Below are positions 25,404 through 38,487 of a stretch of DNA of 64,000 nucleotides, one piece after another (position 1 is the first letter of the stretch; every line of letters begins with the position of its first letter). Source of the stretch: Pseudocercospora fijiensis CIRAD86 (taxonomy: Eukaryota; Ascomycota; Dothideomycetes; Mycosphaerellales; Mycosphaerellaceae); the NCBI RefSeq assembly GCF_000340215.1, contig NW_006921539.1, forward strand, positions 2,818,056 through 2,882,055. The letters are read 5' to 3'. A program made the position numbers and the translations under genes. The notes under the pieces are model-generated. The model did no database searches. It had not been told where the DNA came from and saw only the letters and a list, made by a program, of their open reading frames with translations.

Positions 25404-28400
25404 CAGTATTCGATTACCCTTTAAGGGTAGCAGCTAGATAGTCCTTATTTTAAGCTTTTAGCGGTATAGCTACGAAAACTATCGATTTAACTATATTGCG
25501 CCTAAAGAGCGGGACCTATACGTACTATTCTATTAGAATAACCGTACCAATTATCAAGTAAGGCCTTCTATACGGCCTATTATACTAAGTTAATTGCACT
25601 AGACCGATACTCGCTAATTCCGCTATATCTATACTATAGGGGCCTATAATATATTATTAGTGTTACCCCTTATTATAATAGCCGGCTTATTACGAAGCAA
25701 CAACAATAACCGCGGCGCCGCTAGCAGCGCTAGCAATAACAACGCTAGTAGCATAGTTCCTACTAAAGTGCCTACTAAAGAGCCTACCGGAGGGCCTACT
25801 AAAGAACCTATAGTCGAAGGGGATAACCTATCGTTGCCCGTTAACGACATTCTTAATAACATTATTAACCGTCGATATAACTAACTAGCCTTCGGCCCCT
25901 AGCTAGTAGCGAGACTTTAAGAAGCTACTTAGAATAGGCTTACTGCCTTACGTTAAGAACAATAGCTAGAGGATAATCTCCTCGAGATTCGCCGCCTATA
26001 GGAGTCCCTAATAACTAATGCTAAACTAGTAGTAGTGCCTTCCTTACTACCCGTCTAAAAGAAGGATGCTAAGCTTAAGGACTGCACCGTATTTAACGGC
26101 TCTAGTCGCAAGCAGTATAATAATCATATACGTAATTGTAAGCTTAACTAGCGTAATATACTAAGGGCTCTCCTAAACGACTACTTATTAGTCGTCTATG
26201 CTATACAATATATTAATAGCGACCCGAAGCGTACCTAGGATAACCATTTTAACTCCCTTAATAACTAAACTACTATTTAGTAGCAAACCTATAAGACAAT
26301 TATACTAGACACCCTCGGAAACCCGATACTAAGACAATAGTATACTTAGGACTAGTACCTTCGAGCTAAGCAAAAGACTAATTAAACGGCTCGCTTATTC
26401 GAGGCCTACTTAAAGACCCTTAAAGATAATCTTCCGGCTAAGACCGATTCTATATAGATCTCGGAAATACGCCCTAAATTAAGATAGGAATTAGTCCTTA
26501 AATTGGACCGCCGCCGTATGTTCGAACAGGCTAATCTAATACGCATTTAATTTATAGTCGAAGTAGAAACAGCTAAACGAGCTGTTTAGCTTTAGCAACG
26601 GCTAGAGTCGAGGATCCGACTAACTAGTACTAACTATAGCAACCGTAGTGCCCGCGGAGGAAACTAAGGTTCCTACTAAAACAATAATGCTAATAATAAT
26701 AGGAATAGTAACAATAACTATAGAAGAGGCTATAGCCGGCGGCTATATAGAGGAGGCCGTAATAGGGGCTATAGAAGGGGCTCGTATCCCTATAGTACTA
26801 ACCGCTCTACTAACAATAATAGCTATAGCAACCTCCTAACCGGATTGAAATGCTTCAACTATAATAGTACTAGCTATCTACTAGGCTAATGCGATAAACC
26901 TAGGGATTAGGCCCGAGTCGACCGTACTACTACTAAGTACCGAAAAAACCTTTTAGCCGCTAATGCTATCCCTATCGGTCCTTCTAATTAGTCGAAAAAA
27001 GAATAAGCGCCGTACTAACCGTTAGCCTCGTATAGCGTAAAACTATCGACATTATGCTAGCTATTATACGTACCTGTCTTATATAGGACACGTATAGAAC
27101 TAACTATAAGACTAAGGTTACGCTAGATCTAGGAAATTCGGTTAGTGCCCTTATTAGCTATCGCCTAGCTAAGCAATTAGACCTTCGACAATTGCCTAGG
27201 ACTAACCTACTAACCCTTGCTTAGTTTAATAACGCTCGGCACTTAACTTATAGGGCCTACTATGTTCCTATAGTTCTAAAAGACGACCTCGGCAATAAGC
27301 GCCTACTAGACTTTACTGCCTACGTAGTAGATATAGACAACCTATATAGGGGAGCTACTATTGTTATTAGTAACCCTATTCTTAAGCACTATGCTATAAC
27401 TATAGACTTAGGCCTTTAATAGTAGCGATTTAGAATCGCTAGGAAAGAGGACATTAAGTATATCGACGTTAGCGAGTGCCCTAACGATATTAGGGTCCTA
27501 TTTATCGGCAACCTAATACCTGCCGTAGCTAACCTAATAGTCGACCTATTAGGTAATAATAATAAGCCTATGCCCCCTAATAGTATAGACCCTAATTAGC
27601 TTACTCGTATACTATAGCCTATTCGAGAGACCTGTATTAATATGTTTAAATACTACCTAGCATCGATACTGCCTATATTTAAAGAGACGGACTATAAGAT
27701 CGATATTATATAGGGTAAGGAGGTTCCTTTTAGGCTACTCTATAACCTTAGTAAACGAGAGCTTACTATATTACGTAAATACCTAGATAAGAACCTAGCT
27801 AATAGTCGAATTCGATATAGTAACAGCCCTACTAGTGCGCCTATCCTGTTTGTCCTAAAGAAGGATAGTAGCCTACGCCTATATATCGATTATCGTAGGC
27901 TTAATACTGTTACTATTAAGGACCGCTGTCTACTTCTACTTATTAACGAGACCCTCGATCGCCTTTCTAGCGCTTACTACTACACTATATTAGACATTAA
28001 GGACGCCTATTACCGCATCTATATTCGTAAGGGCGACGAATAGAAGACGGCCTTCTATACTCGCTATAGCTATTTCGAGTACTTAGTTATACTATTCGGC
28101 TTAGCTAATGCCCCTACAATATTCTAGTCCTATATTAATCGGGCTCTTTCGGGCCTATTAGACTATCTCTATATAGTTTACCTAGATAATATCCTAGTTT
28201 ATACCTATTTACCTAATATTGTAGAATACTAGGCCGTAGTACGTAAGGTCCTCGACCGCCTACGAGCCTATAGACTATATTATAAGCCTTCTAAATGCAC
28301 CTTTACTACTAAGGAGGTAGCCTTCCTTAGCTTCCTCGTATTAACTAAGGGTATTAAGGCTAATCCTAATCGGATTAAGACTATTACCAAATAGCCAACA

Positions 28401-31400
28401 CCTACTAGCATTAAAGAGCTTTAATTATTCCTAGGTTTTGCTAACTTCTACCGTCGATTTATCGAAGGTTATTCGCGGTATATAATGCTACAAACTAAGC
28501 TTACTAAAACTAAGGCTAACCTATCTAGAGAGTTTAAATAGACTAATAGAGCACAAGCCGCTTTTAACGGTTTAAAGTAACGCTTTACCAAAGTCCCCTT
28601 ATTATACTATTTCGTACTAAGCAAACAGATCCGGATTAAGACTAACGCTTTATAGTTCGCTATATTAGCTATTATATTATAGCAGGCTAATAATACCTAT
28701 TAGTACCCGATCGCCTTCTTTTCGCGGAAAATAATCGACACTAGGCGTCGCTACGAGACCTGCGAGTAAGAGATCTTAGCAATCGTAGAGGCCTTTAAGC
28801 ATTAGCGCTATTATCTCGATAGTGCTTAGCACCCTATTTAGGTCTATATAGACTATAACAACCTGCGTAGGATTACTAAGGTCATACGAGTTATAGGTCG
28901 ATAGGCTAGATAGGCTGTCTACCTCGCCAGGTTTGATTTTAATATATTGTATCGGCTAGGCGTAAGCAACCCTGCTAATAGCCTATCGAGGCGACCTAAT
29001 TACGATAGCGAGACCTAATATATTAATTCTTTGTTTCTAACCCTATAGTATAAGATTGCTATAGCCCGTATTGTTAATAAGCAAGCGTAGGATAAGCGGC
29101 TTACCGGACTCTACGACAGCTTAAAGCATATTAATACTCTTGCTATATTAATAGTACGTATTAAGGATATAGATAGGAGAAGTTATAATAACTCCCTAGT
29201 CGATATCGCTATATATAGTAATAGCGATTAAAGCACTACTATAGTTAATCCGGCTACTAGTGCTATTAGATATATATAATACGTACCTCGTTTAATAGTA
29301 AGGGTGCTACTAAATAACCTTGCAAATAGGGATAGTTAATCGTTTATAGATAAGCTATTACGTACTTAGTAGAGAGACGCCTTTACTACTAAACGTATCG
29401 ATAAGCTTATAAGTAGGCGAACGACTCGATCTAGTAAGAGTAACTAGTCGATCGATAATAAGGGTTACTTAAAGTTTAAGGGCAGATACTATATCCCCGC
29501 TAAACATTCGATCCGATAAGAACTTCTTTAGCGACACTATAATAGTAAGCTTGCCGGTTACTATAGTATAGAGAGGTTGTACGAGCTACTATTGCATATA
29601 CACTACTAGCTAAATAGTAAGCGGGATATAAAGGATTACGTTAATACGTATACTATATACTAACGTATTAAGGTACTAAAGCATTAGCCTTTTAGCGAGT
29701 TGTCCTTATTACTAATCCCTTACAAGCTATTTGCAGAGCTTATAATAGACTTTATTATAGGTCTTCCCCCTACTAAGCGAAGAGGAAGCAAGGATATCTT
29801 TAACGCTATCCTAGTCGTCGTAGACTAGTTTACTAAGGGCGCTCGCTATATCCCCGCTCGGAAGGATTAGACAGCTATTAACCTAGCTAAGTTACTATAG
29901 AACAATATCTTCTATAGCTATTAGGGAACCCCTAAGGGGATAGTTTCCGACCGAGGCTCGATATTTATATCTTACTATTAGAGTGAGATATACCTATAGC
30001 TAAGACTTAAGTATCGGCTATCTATAGCCTTCTATCTATAGACAGATAGCTAAACCGAGAGATAGAATGCTACTTTGTAGCAGTACCTACGTAGCTATAT
30101 TAATAAGAACCCTAATAACTAGGTTAACCTCCTATAACCTACTAAATTCGTATATAATAATAGTATCTACTTATTAACTAAGGTCTTACTATATATAGCT
30201 ATAATAGGCTAGAACCCTGCTTTGCTATAAGAACCATTTACCTCGCTCGAGGCCGAGCGTAAGGAGAGGGAAGCGTATTAAGTATTAACCCCTAAGATAC
30301 TAGCGGCTATTAAGAGGGTTTAAAGGATGCGAGAAATTCACGCTAAGATAGCTAATAAACTAGCAAAGGCCTAGGCCTATTAGAAGGCCTATTATAACAA
30401 ACACTATACGCTAATAACCTTTAAGCAAGGCGATATAGTTATACTTAGTACGAAGAACCTCTATATCCGCAAACACCTATCCCCTAATAGTAAAACAAGG
30501 CCTAAGCTCGCACTAAGATACATTAGCCTATTCCGTATTCGAGAAGTTAAGGGCTCTTCCGTATAGGCCTATTAGTTATAGCTCCTACTATACTACACTA
30601 TCTATAATACCTTCTATATCTCCCTCCTTAAACTATATTACTACCGCGGAGACCCTAATAAAGAAGCCCCTACTAAATATAAAGAGGTACTAGCAGATAG
30701 TAAAGAGCTATAGTCTATAGAACGTATCCTAAAGCTTGAACTAGGTAAGGTAAGAAGGAATACCTCTTAAGATAGTACGGCTATTTACCTAAATAGGACT
30801 CGTAGGAGGCTAAAGACTCCTTCGAGGATATAGCCGAGTTGTTAGATAAGTATTAGACTAGCGTAAAGGACAAGAAGAAGGCTAAAAGGTTATAATGTTA
30901 CTAAGAGAGACCTAGGATTAATACTACCCCTAGGGTAATATTCGCTAACTAATTAGAGACCGGCAAAGTAGGATAATAAGACTATACCTAGCGCGCTACG
31001 ACGCGTCGATTAGTTACTACTCTTTTAAGGACTCTACCTCTTATTTATTTATTCTATAAGGCCTTGAGGCCTAGGCGATCGACAAGGGCGGCGCGCGTAC
31101 GCGAATAGCAATAATAATAATAGCGTCGTAGCACGAGCTAACGGTGTGTTAGAAGACGGCGCGCGCGGCTATATTAGTAACAGTATTACAGAGTATATTG
31201 CTAGTTAAAGCGTTGCTAGTTAGAGAAGGAAATAAAGGACAAGGTAAAGTTAGCGCTAAGACGGCTCGCGCCGCTATTATTAACATTACCTACTCGCCGC
31301 TATTATTAATATTACTTGCTATTATTACTACGTCGTAGATATAACCTTACCTATACTACGAGCCTAAAGCACTATACTAACTAAGTTAAAAGATTGAACC

Positions 31401-32094
31401 TGCTAAGGGTTTAATTAAAACTTTAAGCCGCTTAAAAGATTAAGCGACTAATAGACTAACTAAGGGCAAAACTATAGAGCTAAGCTAGCCGGGGTCGATC
31501 TTGCGGATAATAGGTTACTCCTCGATCTTTCTAACCCTTTAAGCGAGGCGAACCTTAACTATTATACTTATAATAGCCTTTACTTATAGAAACTAGACGA
31601 ACTGTGTTTTTTGAAAAGATAAGATAAGATTAACAATTAAAGGCTACTAAACCTAACTAATTAGGGCTAGCGAAACTACGATAGTAAATAATAGTCCTTG
31701 TAACAATAAGAACAATCCCTCGGAGCGGACATTTCTAGGTCTTTTAGAGTAGACGTAAAGAACTCGGACAACCTTACTTAGAACGGGGGTAGTGCTATAA
31801 TACCCCGTATACCTACCTATTATAGTAGGGAAGGTACGCTCGTATTGTAATTAGTTACTAGCCTTTAATTCGTATAGCTATATAACCCCGTATTATTAGT
31901 ATAGTAGCAGTAATAGCGTAGTTAGAAGTTAGACATTGTCGGAGGTAAGGTTTAATATAGTTATATAATTAGGTAGTTAAGCGTTTAATTTAGCGCGGCT
32001 AAATAGCTTAGTTAATCTGCTAAGTTAGCAGTAACGGAGATTAGGTTAGAATATAGACAGGCTACGAGGGCGCGGCCTTTAGAAGGGAAGCGTA

Positions 32095-32283
32095 TATTAG
32101 AGGTTATACGTAATTAGCATGTAACTAGACTAAGTGAAGCTAGGGTCCTAATGCCTTAGGCAGGGCTTGGCGCTTGGCGTTAGGCTAACTAGCCTACCTT
32201 CCTCCCTCTCCTCTTAGACCTCTATCGAATACTATACTAATTTACTACCACCCTATCTACCTGCTAATATAACCCTTCTTATA
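32095..32283 (+). repeat. Right LTR of gypsy element (189 bp)
   Basis: Pairs with the left LTR. It is slightly less RIP-mutated at some sites (keeps GGCGCTTGGCG) and more at others. It is followed by the target duplication TAGGC at 32284-32288. Confidence 0.93.
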
Positions 32284-32288
32284 TAGGC

Positions 32289-34380
32289 AGGTAAGTAATA
32301 TAAATATTCTAATTTAGAAAAAGGGGACAACTTCTTAAAAATAGAGTTATACTTCCTTACTAAGAAATAGGACTATAATCGTATAGTACGAGTTAATAAG
32401 AAGTTATAGAAGGATAAATTAGGCTTCTTTAAAGGCTATTATAGTCGCCTACTTAGGTACTTAAAGCGCTTTTAGAAGGAGAAGTTAGTTAAGAAGGCAG
32501 AGTAAAGTCGGAAGTAATAGTAATAATAACGATATTTGTAATAGAGTAACGGCTATTCTTATTAGTTTAGATTTGTTAGACGATCGCTAAGAATAAACGA
32601 ATCTACTAGCTTATTAGCTGCTCCGCTATATATATCTATATTATTACTATTACTACGAAGCGCCTCTCTAGCTATATCTTGCGAAGCTCTTAGAGCTCTT
32701 AGCGGAGGAAATATATAAAGCCTAGTAATACCTACTAATACCTTATATATTTTGCTATACGCGTAGTACTATAGTAATATATATAAAATTAATAGTAGAG
32801 CTTCGTATATATATAATCTCGAGATCCTATATATAATATTATATATTTGTTATATAGTTATAGCTAAATATAAAGCGAGTCGAAGTTTCAAAGTAATTAA
32901 TCCTTAGCTTCTTCCTCTCCGCTATTAGTATTATATCTAGTATACCTAGACAGCCCTCGTACGTCTATTCCTACTAGGTATTCTAGCGCCTATATAAGGA
33001 AGTCTATAAAGCAGTTAAAGTTATTAATTAAGTCCTTATTCTTCTTTATCTATATCTTTAGTATATTAAAGGTTTGCTTAGTTAGGTTAAGATCTAGTAG
33101 GTAAGGAGGCAGATATTCGAGCGTATATCTAGCGCGAGTAATTATCTCTTCTATATTAACGCTATAGTCAATTAAGGCATTATCTGTTATAAAGATTATT
33201 TCCTTTCTAGTAGGAAGTAGTAGCACTTTATTCTCGAGCTAGTCGTTAAAGGTAACTTAATCTATAGAGCCTTAGATATAAAGAGTATAGAGTAGATACC
33301 TATTAATCGTTAGCGCCGGTAAGACTAAAGTACGTTCTTCTTATTATACGTATTAATAATCTATACAATCTACGCCTTATAAGTTATAGAGACTAACTAT
33401 ACTTATAGCAAGCCGTCTTCTAGTTTGTCGCTATCTTATCGAAAATACTAACTTCCGAATAGCCTACCTCTTATAATTCTTACTCTAAACGGCTTTTACT
33501 AATAGATTACGCTCCTTTACTATCTTCTGCGATACTTTCCGAATCTACTTTATTATATCGACTAGGTAGCGGTATATATTCGAGGAATATAGCTAGATAT
33601 TAGACTCGTTAGATAGCGCGAGATATATCTCTTCGAGGTATACCTCTAGTCGATAGGAGAGATATTCTTTAAGCTAGTCTTGCATTTCTTTAGTAAGTAC
33701 GCGCTTATAATCTAGCGGTAGGCGTAGTAGATAGTAGGCCTACTAGAGGAGATTATAGTTAGTATACTATTTATATAGTATCGACCTCGTAATACTAATT
33801 ACTAGTATTATATCGCTAGTCGATCTTCTATCTCTAGGTAATAACTCTGCCTTCTTTACGGTCTTCTTAGGTATCTTCGTACTAGCGCTAGTATATACCT
33901 TAAACTTTTTACTAGGCGGCGCCTCCTTCTTATAATCTATAGGCGAATATAGTAGTTAAAATAATACCCTAACGGTCGCTATACTATTAAAATAAGGCTA
34001 TATAGTCTATTAAGAGATAGGTTTAAAATACGGTATACGGCTCTATAAGAGGCTTAGTATTCTTTAGTAAAATATAAAACCTAGTAATATCTCTATATTA
34101 CGTAATTCCGAATCCTAACCTACTTATATAGATATAGAACTATACTAAAGCGACTATTACTAATATATAGGTAGCTCTAAAATGTTTCTTCCTATAGATT
34201 CTAGATATAACGTAGACGGCGGCGGTCGTTTTCGAGCTTAAGGCGGATAGTAGTATACCTACTATGGATATAGCCGCGTTAGTAGCCCTATCGGCATTCT
34301 ATTATAGTATAGTATTAAAAAGTCAGCGCTATATAGAATAGTAGACCTAGCAAACCTTGGCGTCCTAAGTAGTCCATATT
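32289..34380 (-). mobile_element. RIP-mutated Tc1/mariner-type (DDE_3) transposase relic
   Basis: On the minus strand from about 33345 down to 33055 a nearly continuous frame shows the catalytic part of a fungal DDE_3 transposase. It reads RTLVLPALTINRYLLYT, a stop, then EIIFITDNALIDYS (second Asp in DNA), then LEYLPPYLLDLNLTKQTF, which corresponds to the usual YLPPYSPDLNPIE motif. Weaker pieces extend to about 33950 upstream and 32930 downstream. Stops sit where Trp or Gln is expected. Terminal repeats were not resolved. It is a different lineage from the Tc1-like relic at the window start, judging by the motif wording. Confidence 0.65.
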
Positions 34381-35012
34381 ACTGTCGCAGTAGAACATAT
34401 ACCTAAAGGACCCACTCTTCGATAATAGGCTTCTGCTAGGAACGTCAAATACAACGAAAGATGCTTCCTAGGAATGTGAAGTCTGCCGCACTCGTTCTCT
34501 CATACACCTGTGGCAGTCACATCTACTGGGCTCATCACTCCAATGGCCTCGATTACAGTTGGGGGTCATTGCTGCAGTACCGGTGGATGAAGCATTAACA
34601 CCTACACTGTCGAAACGACAATCAACAGCATGGCAGGACGATTGCGGCAGCCCATCACCTTCCAAATATCGAGCCTTCAGTTTGCCATACTTTCAATCTC
34701 GACTGACGTTCAGCCGCGTCAAGAATGTTGCTGTCCAGTGGTAAGTACTGACAGCCGATCAGGGTACGAACGTCGTTTGGTCAGATACCACCACCACACC
34801 CCCAATCGATGTGTTAATCGCTTGAACGCGAGATTCGAGAGCTCTCAACCTTTACGGGTCACTCAGTAATCGCTCTGTGATTGTTGCTGCTGCCGTAATC
34901 CAGGGCTAACCATTAGCTTGAGGAAATTGAGGATGTCAAAAACCAGTGTATTGTATTCGATCTCCAATCCGTTGACTTCTGTTTTGTGTCATATCTGTTC
35001 TCTTTCCCAGCT
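34381..35012. other. Intergenic region after the RIP island
   Basis: Normal composition returns. Short open frames exist but none resembles a known protein or has splice partners that could be seen. Probably the DUF2237 gene 3' flank. Confidence 0.4.
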
Positions 35013-35688
35013 TCATCCTCGCTGGCCAGTGGTACCTTTCACTTCCCCAGTCTTGTTGTGTGAGCCAGCTCCTGGCGCTAATGAAAGATCGTGACTCGAG
35101 ATGTCTCCGTGCTCCTCCGCGACCTTTCCATTTCCTTCAGGGTTGTAATGCGACTCTTGCCTGTGATTCTGGTGTGCCTCGCCTTCTGCCGCAAAGCTCC
35201 TGAGATCCTTATAGCTGACTTGGCTTAGGGCTGCTTCGTGCGTTGCGGACAGGTTGACTTTGGGAACCGCTTCCTTGCTCAATTGCCCCTCTTGTGCCGC
35301 TTTCATTGCCTCTTGCCATCTTGATGCACAAAGACACCACTTTTGTCCTGGCATTACACCTACGTCTTTGAGATTGTTGCCCTTGGATGCCTGTAGAGAA
35401 GAGGTTAATACCTCTGTACACCATATCATATCGCGTCTGAGCTCACGGTGAAGTCGAGAAATTCTGAGGTCATTGTTGCTGCAATGCTGTGATTGCCAGA
35501 GTCTTCGGGCCCAGTTCTGCAGAATCCATCTCGGAAGAAGCCAGTAGGAGGGTCCTTAGAGAAAATGGCTAGACGGCCGCCAACAACTATGCAATGGTAA
35601 GCTTTGATCAGTAATGGCTTTTAGGAGATGGCATACCGTTGTTGTTCTCCATCATCGGCCTGGTCGATGTTTGTGGCTTGTGTGCCAT
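35013..35688 (-). CDS. DUF2237 family protein
   Basis: Three exons on the minus strand: 35688-35637, 35586-35447 and 35390-35013. GT-AG introns of 50 and 56 nt with agreeing phases give 189 residues. Conserved family blocks appear in order across the joins: DPPTGFFRDGFCRTGPEDSG, NHSIAATMTSEFLDF, then ASKGNNL, GQKWCLCASRWQEA and LSATHEAAL. The DUF2237 family is found in bacteria and fungi and has no established reaction. The C-terminal 60 residues are hydrophilic, rich in His, Glu and Gly, and lie outside the domain. No signal peptide or membrane segment is seen. The short first exon (17 codons) is the least certain part. Confidence 0.85.
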
Positions 35689-36357
35689 TATTACGGTCTA
35701 ACTCTCAGTAATCCTAGTGAACGCCTTAGATGTAGTTGGAGCATAAATGAATTGGCTGCTTGATGAATTTGATGATGTGAGAATACGATTGAAGATTGAT
35801 CGATGAAGCTTCTGAGGTCTTGCACACCTGCAGGAACAGACATCAAAGCATCATGAACCGCCAAATCCTATGACTGACATCATCATTACAGTAATCGTAG
35901 AGGTTCGGTTGAGATCTGAGCTAATGCAGGAACATTGCCTGATTGGGAAGCATCATTGACGAAAAGTGCTAGTCAGCGATCATGTTCAGCTTATTATAAA
36001 AGAAACGTTAGAGACAGCAGGAGCTTGTAAGCAGTCGTTTCCTACGTTCGCTCGCCCTCGGATCGATACATCGGCGCTCGAAGATGTATCCAAGTAAGAG
36101 ATTAGACCAGAGCACAAGGCGAACTTTCAGCATCATATGACCTGTGCGATCAAAGACGGCCATGGCCAGCACGAGTTGAGATGGTGATGTGATTCTGACT
36201 CAGCTTTCGCGTGACTTCAGGCCACTCGACTCCATGCTCAGACATTGATGAGTGTGTATCGTATCCAGAGAATACATGACTGCAAAGTGCTGTCATGCTA
36301 GCCACGCAAGTAGATGTCAACTGGAGAGTGTGGTTTATGGTAGACGATAGGCAATTC
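35689..36357. other. Intergenic region
   Basis: About 670 bases between the DUF2237 start and the stop of the small Cys-rich gene, both on the minus strand. A minus-strand frame crosses from 36150 into the Cys-rich gene in another phase and is a shadow. It is the likely promoter of the DUF2237 gene. Confidence 0.4.
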
Positions 36358-36699
36358 TCATTGCTGGTGCTCCTCAGCAACTTCATGGCTGCTCCTTTCT
36401 TCGACTTCTCTTTGGGCACGCTCTTCTTTCTGCCTTCGTTTGACCTTTCCAGGCTTCTTGGCACTGACTGGTCCATCCGCGTGCTTGTTCTTCCACATTC
36501 CGCCATATCTGTAGTGCGGGTACTGTCCTTCAAGCCCTTTAGCATCCTCGACGCCGCCTGACACACTTCGCCAGCAGCTTCCAGGACAGACCATGTTCCA
36601 CTTTTGCGACTCGTCGATGATGCAGCGCACGAGAAGTCCACGCGGGGTGCCGCATATTGTGCACGGCTTGTTGTGGTTCTCCGACTCCGATGGAGCCAT
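36358..36699 (-). CDS. Small conserved Cys-rich fungal protein
   Basis: A complete single-exon frame of 113 residues from ATG to TGA. The first half holds a putative metal-binding pattern: CTIC at 13-16, then C26, then CPGSC at 38-42, followed by WRSVSGG and a YRYGGMWKNKHA motif. I recall this arrangement from small uncharacterised ascomycete proteins, but have no function for it. The second half is Lys/Arg/Glu-rich and probably helical or disordered. It could be a nucleic-acid-associated zinc protein, which is only a guess from the basic tail. Confidence 0.6.
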   Translation of the reverse strand: MAPSESENHNKPCTICGTPRGLLVRCIIDESQKWNMVCPGSCWRSVSGGVEDAKGLEGQYPHYRYGGMWKNKHADGPVSAKKPGKVKRRQKEERAQREVEERSSHEVAEEHQQ

Positions 36700-38487
36700 G
36701 TTTGCTTCGAAGCAGCGTTATTCGAGGTGATGCGAGCTGACTTTTGTTGTCCAGAAGTGGACGCGGAAATGATGTGTCGCTGAGCATGGTGAGATCGCTT
36801 CGAAGATTGTGGCTTGGGGGAAGAGAAATGGCTTGGTGACGTCCACGGAGCCCTAGCACGGACTCCAGACCGCCAAGGCCTCCACGATACGTGTTTCACG
36901 CATCGCGGCATTCATCTGTTCCAGCACAGCATTGCCACCGTCTCTTGAAGGGCAGACTCGCTGGGAACTATCCGGACGAAGTGTGCACAACTCCCAATGG
37001 TGATTTCCCTTTGCCATCCGGTAAGACTAGCAGACTTCTCGATGTTTAAGGCTGACGCTCATATCACACAGAATAACAAGAGTACGAAGAACAACCCTTG
37101 CGCCTACAACGTACACGCAAACAACAAAGTTATTGCCAAGTGTACTTGAAGAGGCGTTTTGACTGGGAGGATGAGCTTCCAGCGCAATCGAAACAGGAAT
37201 CTCTCATCGCTCAATCTGGATGGTTACAGCACTCGGACGAAGGAGCCTCCGGACACATGGCAGGTACTCTAAAGCGCCACATAAACCACGAAGGGAGCCA
37301 ACCTGCGTCCTTAGTCAACCCGGAAGTGGTCGTGCTCGACTGTCTCTAGGGAAATGCCGTCCGGGAGCTGAGCGGTTGGACGTAGCCACTGCGAAGTAAG
37401 CTTGATTCGCTTTCTTCGCTACCAAGATCTAAGCGATCGTGGTATGATCCGTCCGATTCGTAACCAAGATCCAGGCAGGATGGAGACGACTTTCCGTTTA
37501 TTCGCCAAGTGTCGCCGTACGCGCTCAGGGTATGCATATTATGCACCAGAATCTGCCACCAGAGTCAATGTGATGGAGTTTCCTCTGAAAAGTCTCAGAT
37601 CTTGGCCTCATGGCCACATGTATGTCTCCCACCAAAATTGACCTTTCCTGTGATGCATAAGCGCGATCGGGTTCTCAGCTGATGAAGTGGCCCAGATATT
37701 CGCCAAGACCGCTGCTCGTCTTGCCAGATTGGGACGAAACTGCTCAAGTGAACCATGGTTCTAGCAGTTCATGCGGACCCGGGGAACGATAGCTGTGGCT
37801 TAGAATGCCACAACTGCAATGCTCATTGATTCCCATCTGGAATCTCATGCAGTCTCTACTGCAAACGCTTTGTGCTCGAGCGCTTCGAGACCAGTTCACA
37901 GTAGGCTGCACGTGCCTGATGGTGAGGGCTTATACTGCGATCGCTGGTCGGGCACAAACAGCAGGGCAGACACAGCGCTTATTCTTCGTGCTGCCAAGTC
38001 TATGAGTGGGCCCAGGTTAATCATATATCAAGCCTGGTGGTGGCGAAGAAGGGCCGTGTCAGTCTGAGCTACCACCATCATTGTCACACCATGGTCCGCG
38101 CTCCACAGCACACAATCCCATCATAGTATTCCATCGCAGCCCTCACGTGGTCTTCTGGGAGCCCTGGCTCTGGAATCGGGCCCGTAGCTCAGAGGAAGAC
38201 TGAAAGTCTCGGCTTCAGTGCCGTCATTCTCGGACGGAGCAAGCAATGCCCGGGGCGTATCCACCGTGTCCAGGCCCGCCTCCAAATCGACCTTTGCCGC
38301 CTATACCGTCCAAGTAGAGCCGTCGGACAGGTATACATAAGGGCCACGGAGTGCTCGACCGTTCGCTCAGGCTATCCTTTTCCACGCGAAGCAGAGCAAT
38401 ATCTTGAGATCAAACCTTAGTGCTTTATCAGAAGTACGACGATCCCGGGACATCCTTCCCGCACCTGGCCGCCAACAGACACCAACC
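36700..38487. other. 1.8-kb region without a recognised gene
   Basis: Ordinary GC content. Several short frames occur (for instance plus strand 37098-37349 and 37402-37641; minus strand 37346-37546), none with a known domain or convincing splice partners. The right 400 bases should hold the promoter of the F-box-like gene. An unknown lineage-specific gene cannot be excluded. Confidence 0.4.

Larger units (their letters stand above)
25215..32283 (+). mobile_element. Complete RIP-inactivated Ty3/gypsy LTR retrotransposon
   Basis: 7069 bp flanked by the direct repeat TAGGC (25210-25214 and 32284-32288). In order on the plus strand, in frames broken by many stops: gag-like region with Asn/Pro-rich start (about 25650-26900); protease-like segment (about 27100-27400, TLDLGNS where the family has an Asp-Ser/Thr-Gly triad); reverse transcriptase (about 27700-28420, LYIDYRRLN and YLDNILVY); RNase H (about 28600-29000); integrase with zinc-finger remains and DDE core (about 29500-30300, VVVDFTKGARY-like and SDRGSIF); and a C-terminal piece near 30780-30870 that resembles a chromodomain. 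RT-before-integrase order defines Ty3/gypsy. Most stops are TAG at expected Trp or Gln codons. The element cannot make working proteins. Confidence 0.92.

Noticed and set aside
26648..26839. Small plus-strand gene of 63 codons
   Set aside because: Lies within the gypsy gag region, composed of Ile/Ala/Glu runs from RIP-mutated low-complexity sequence.
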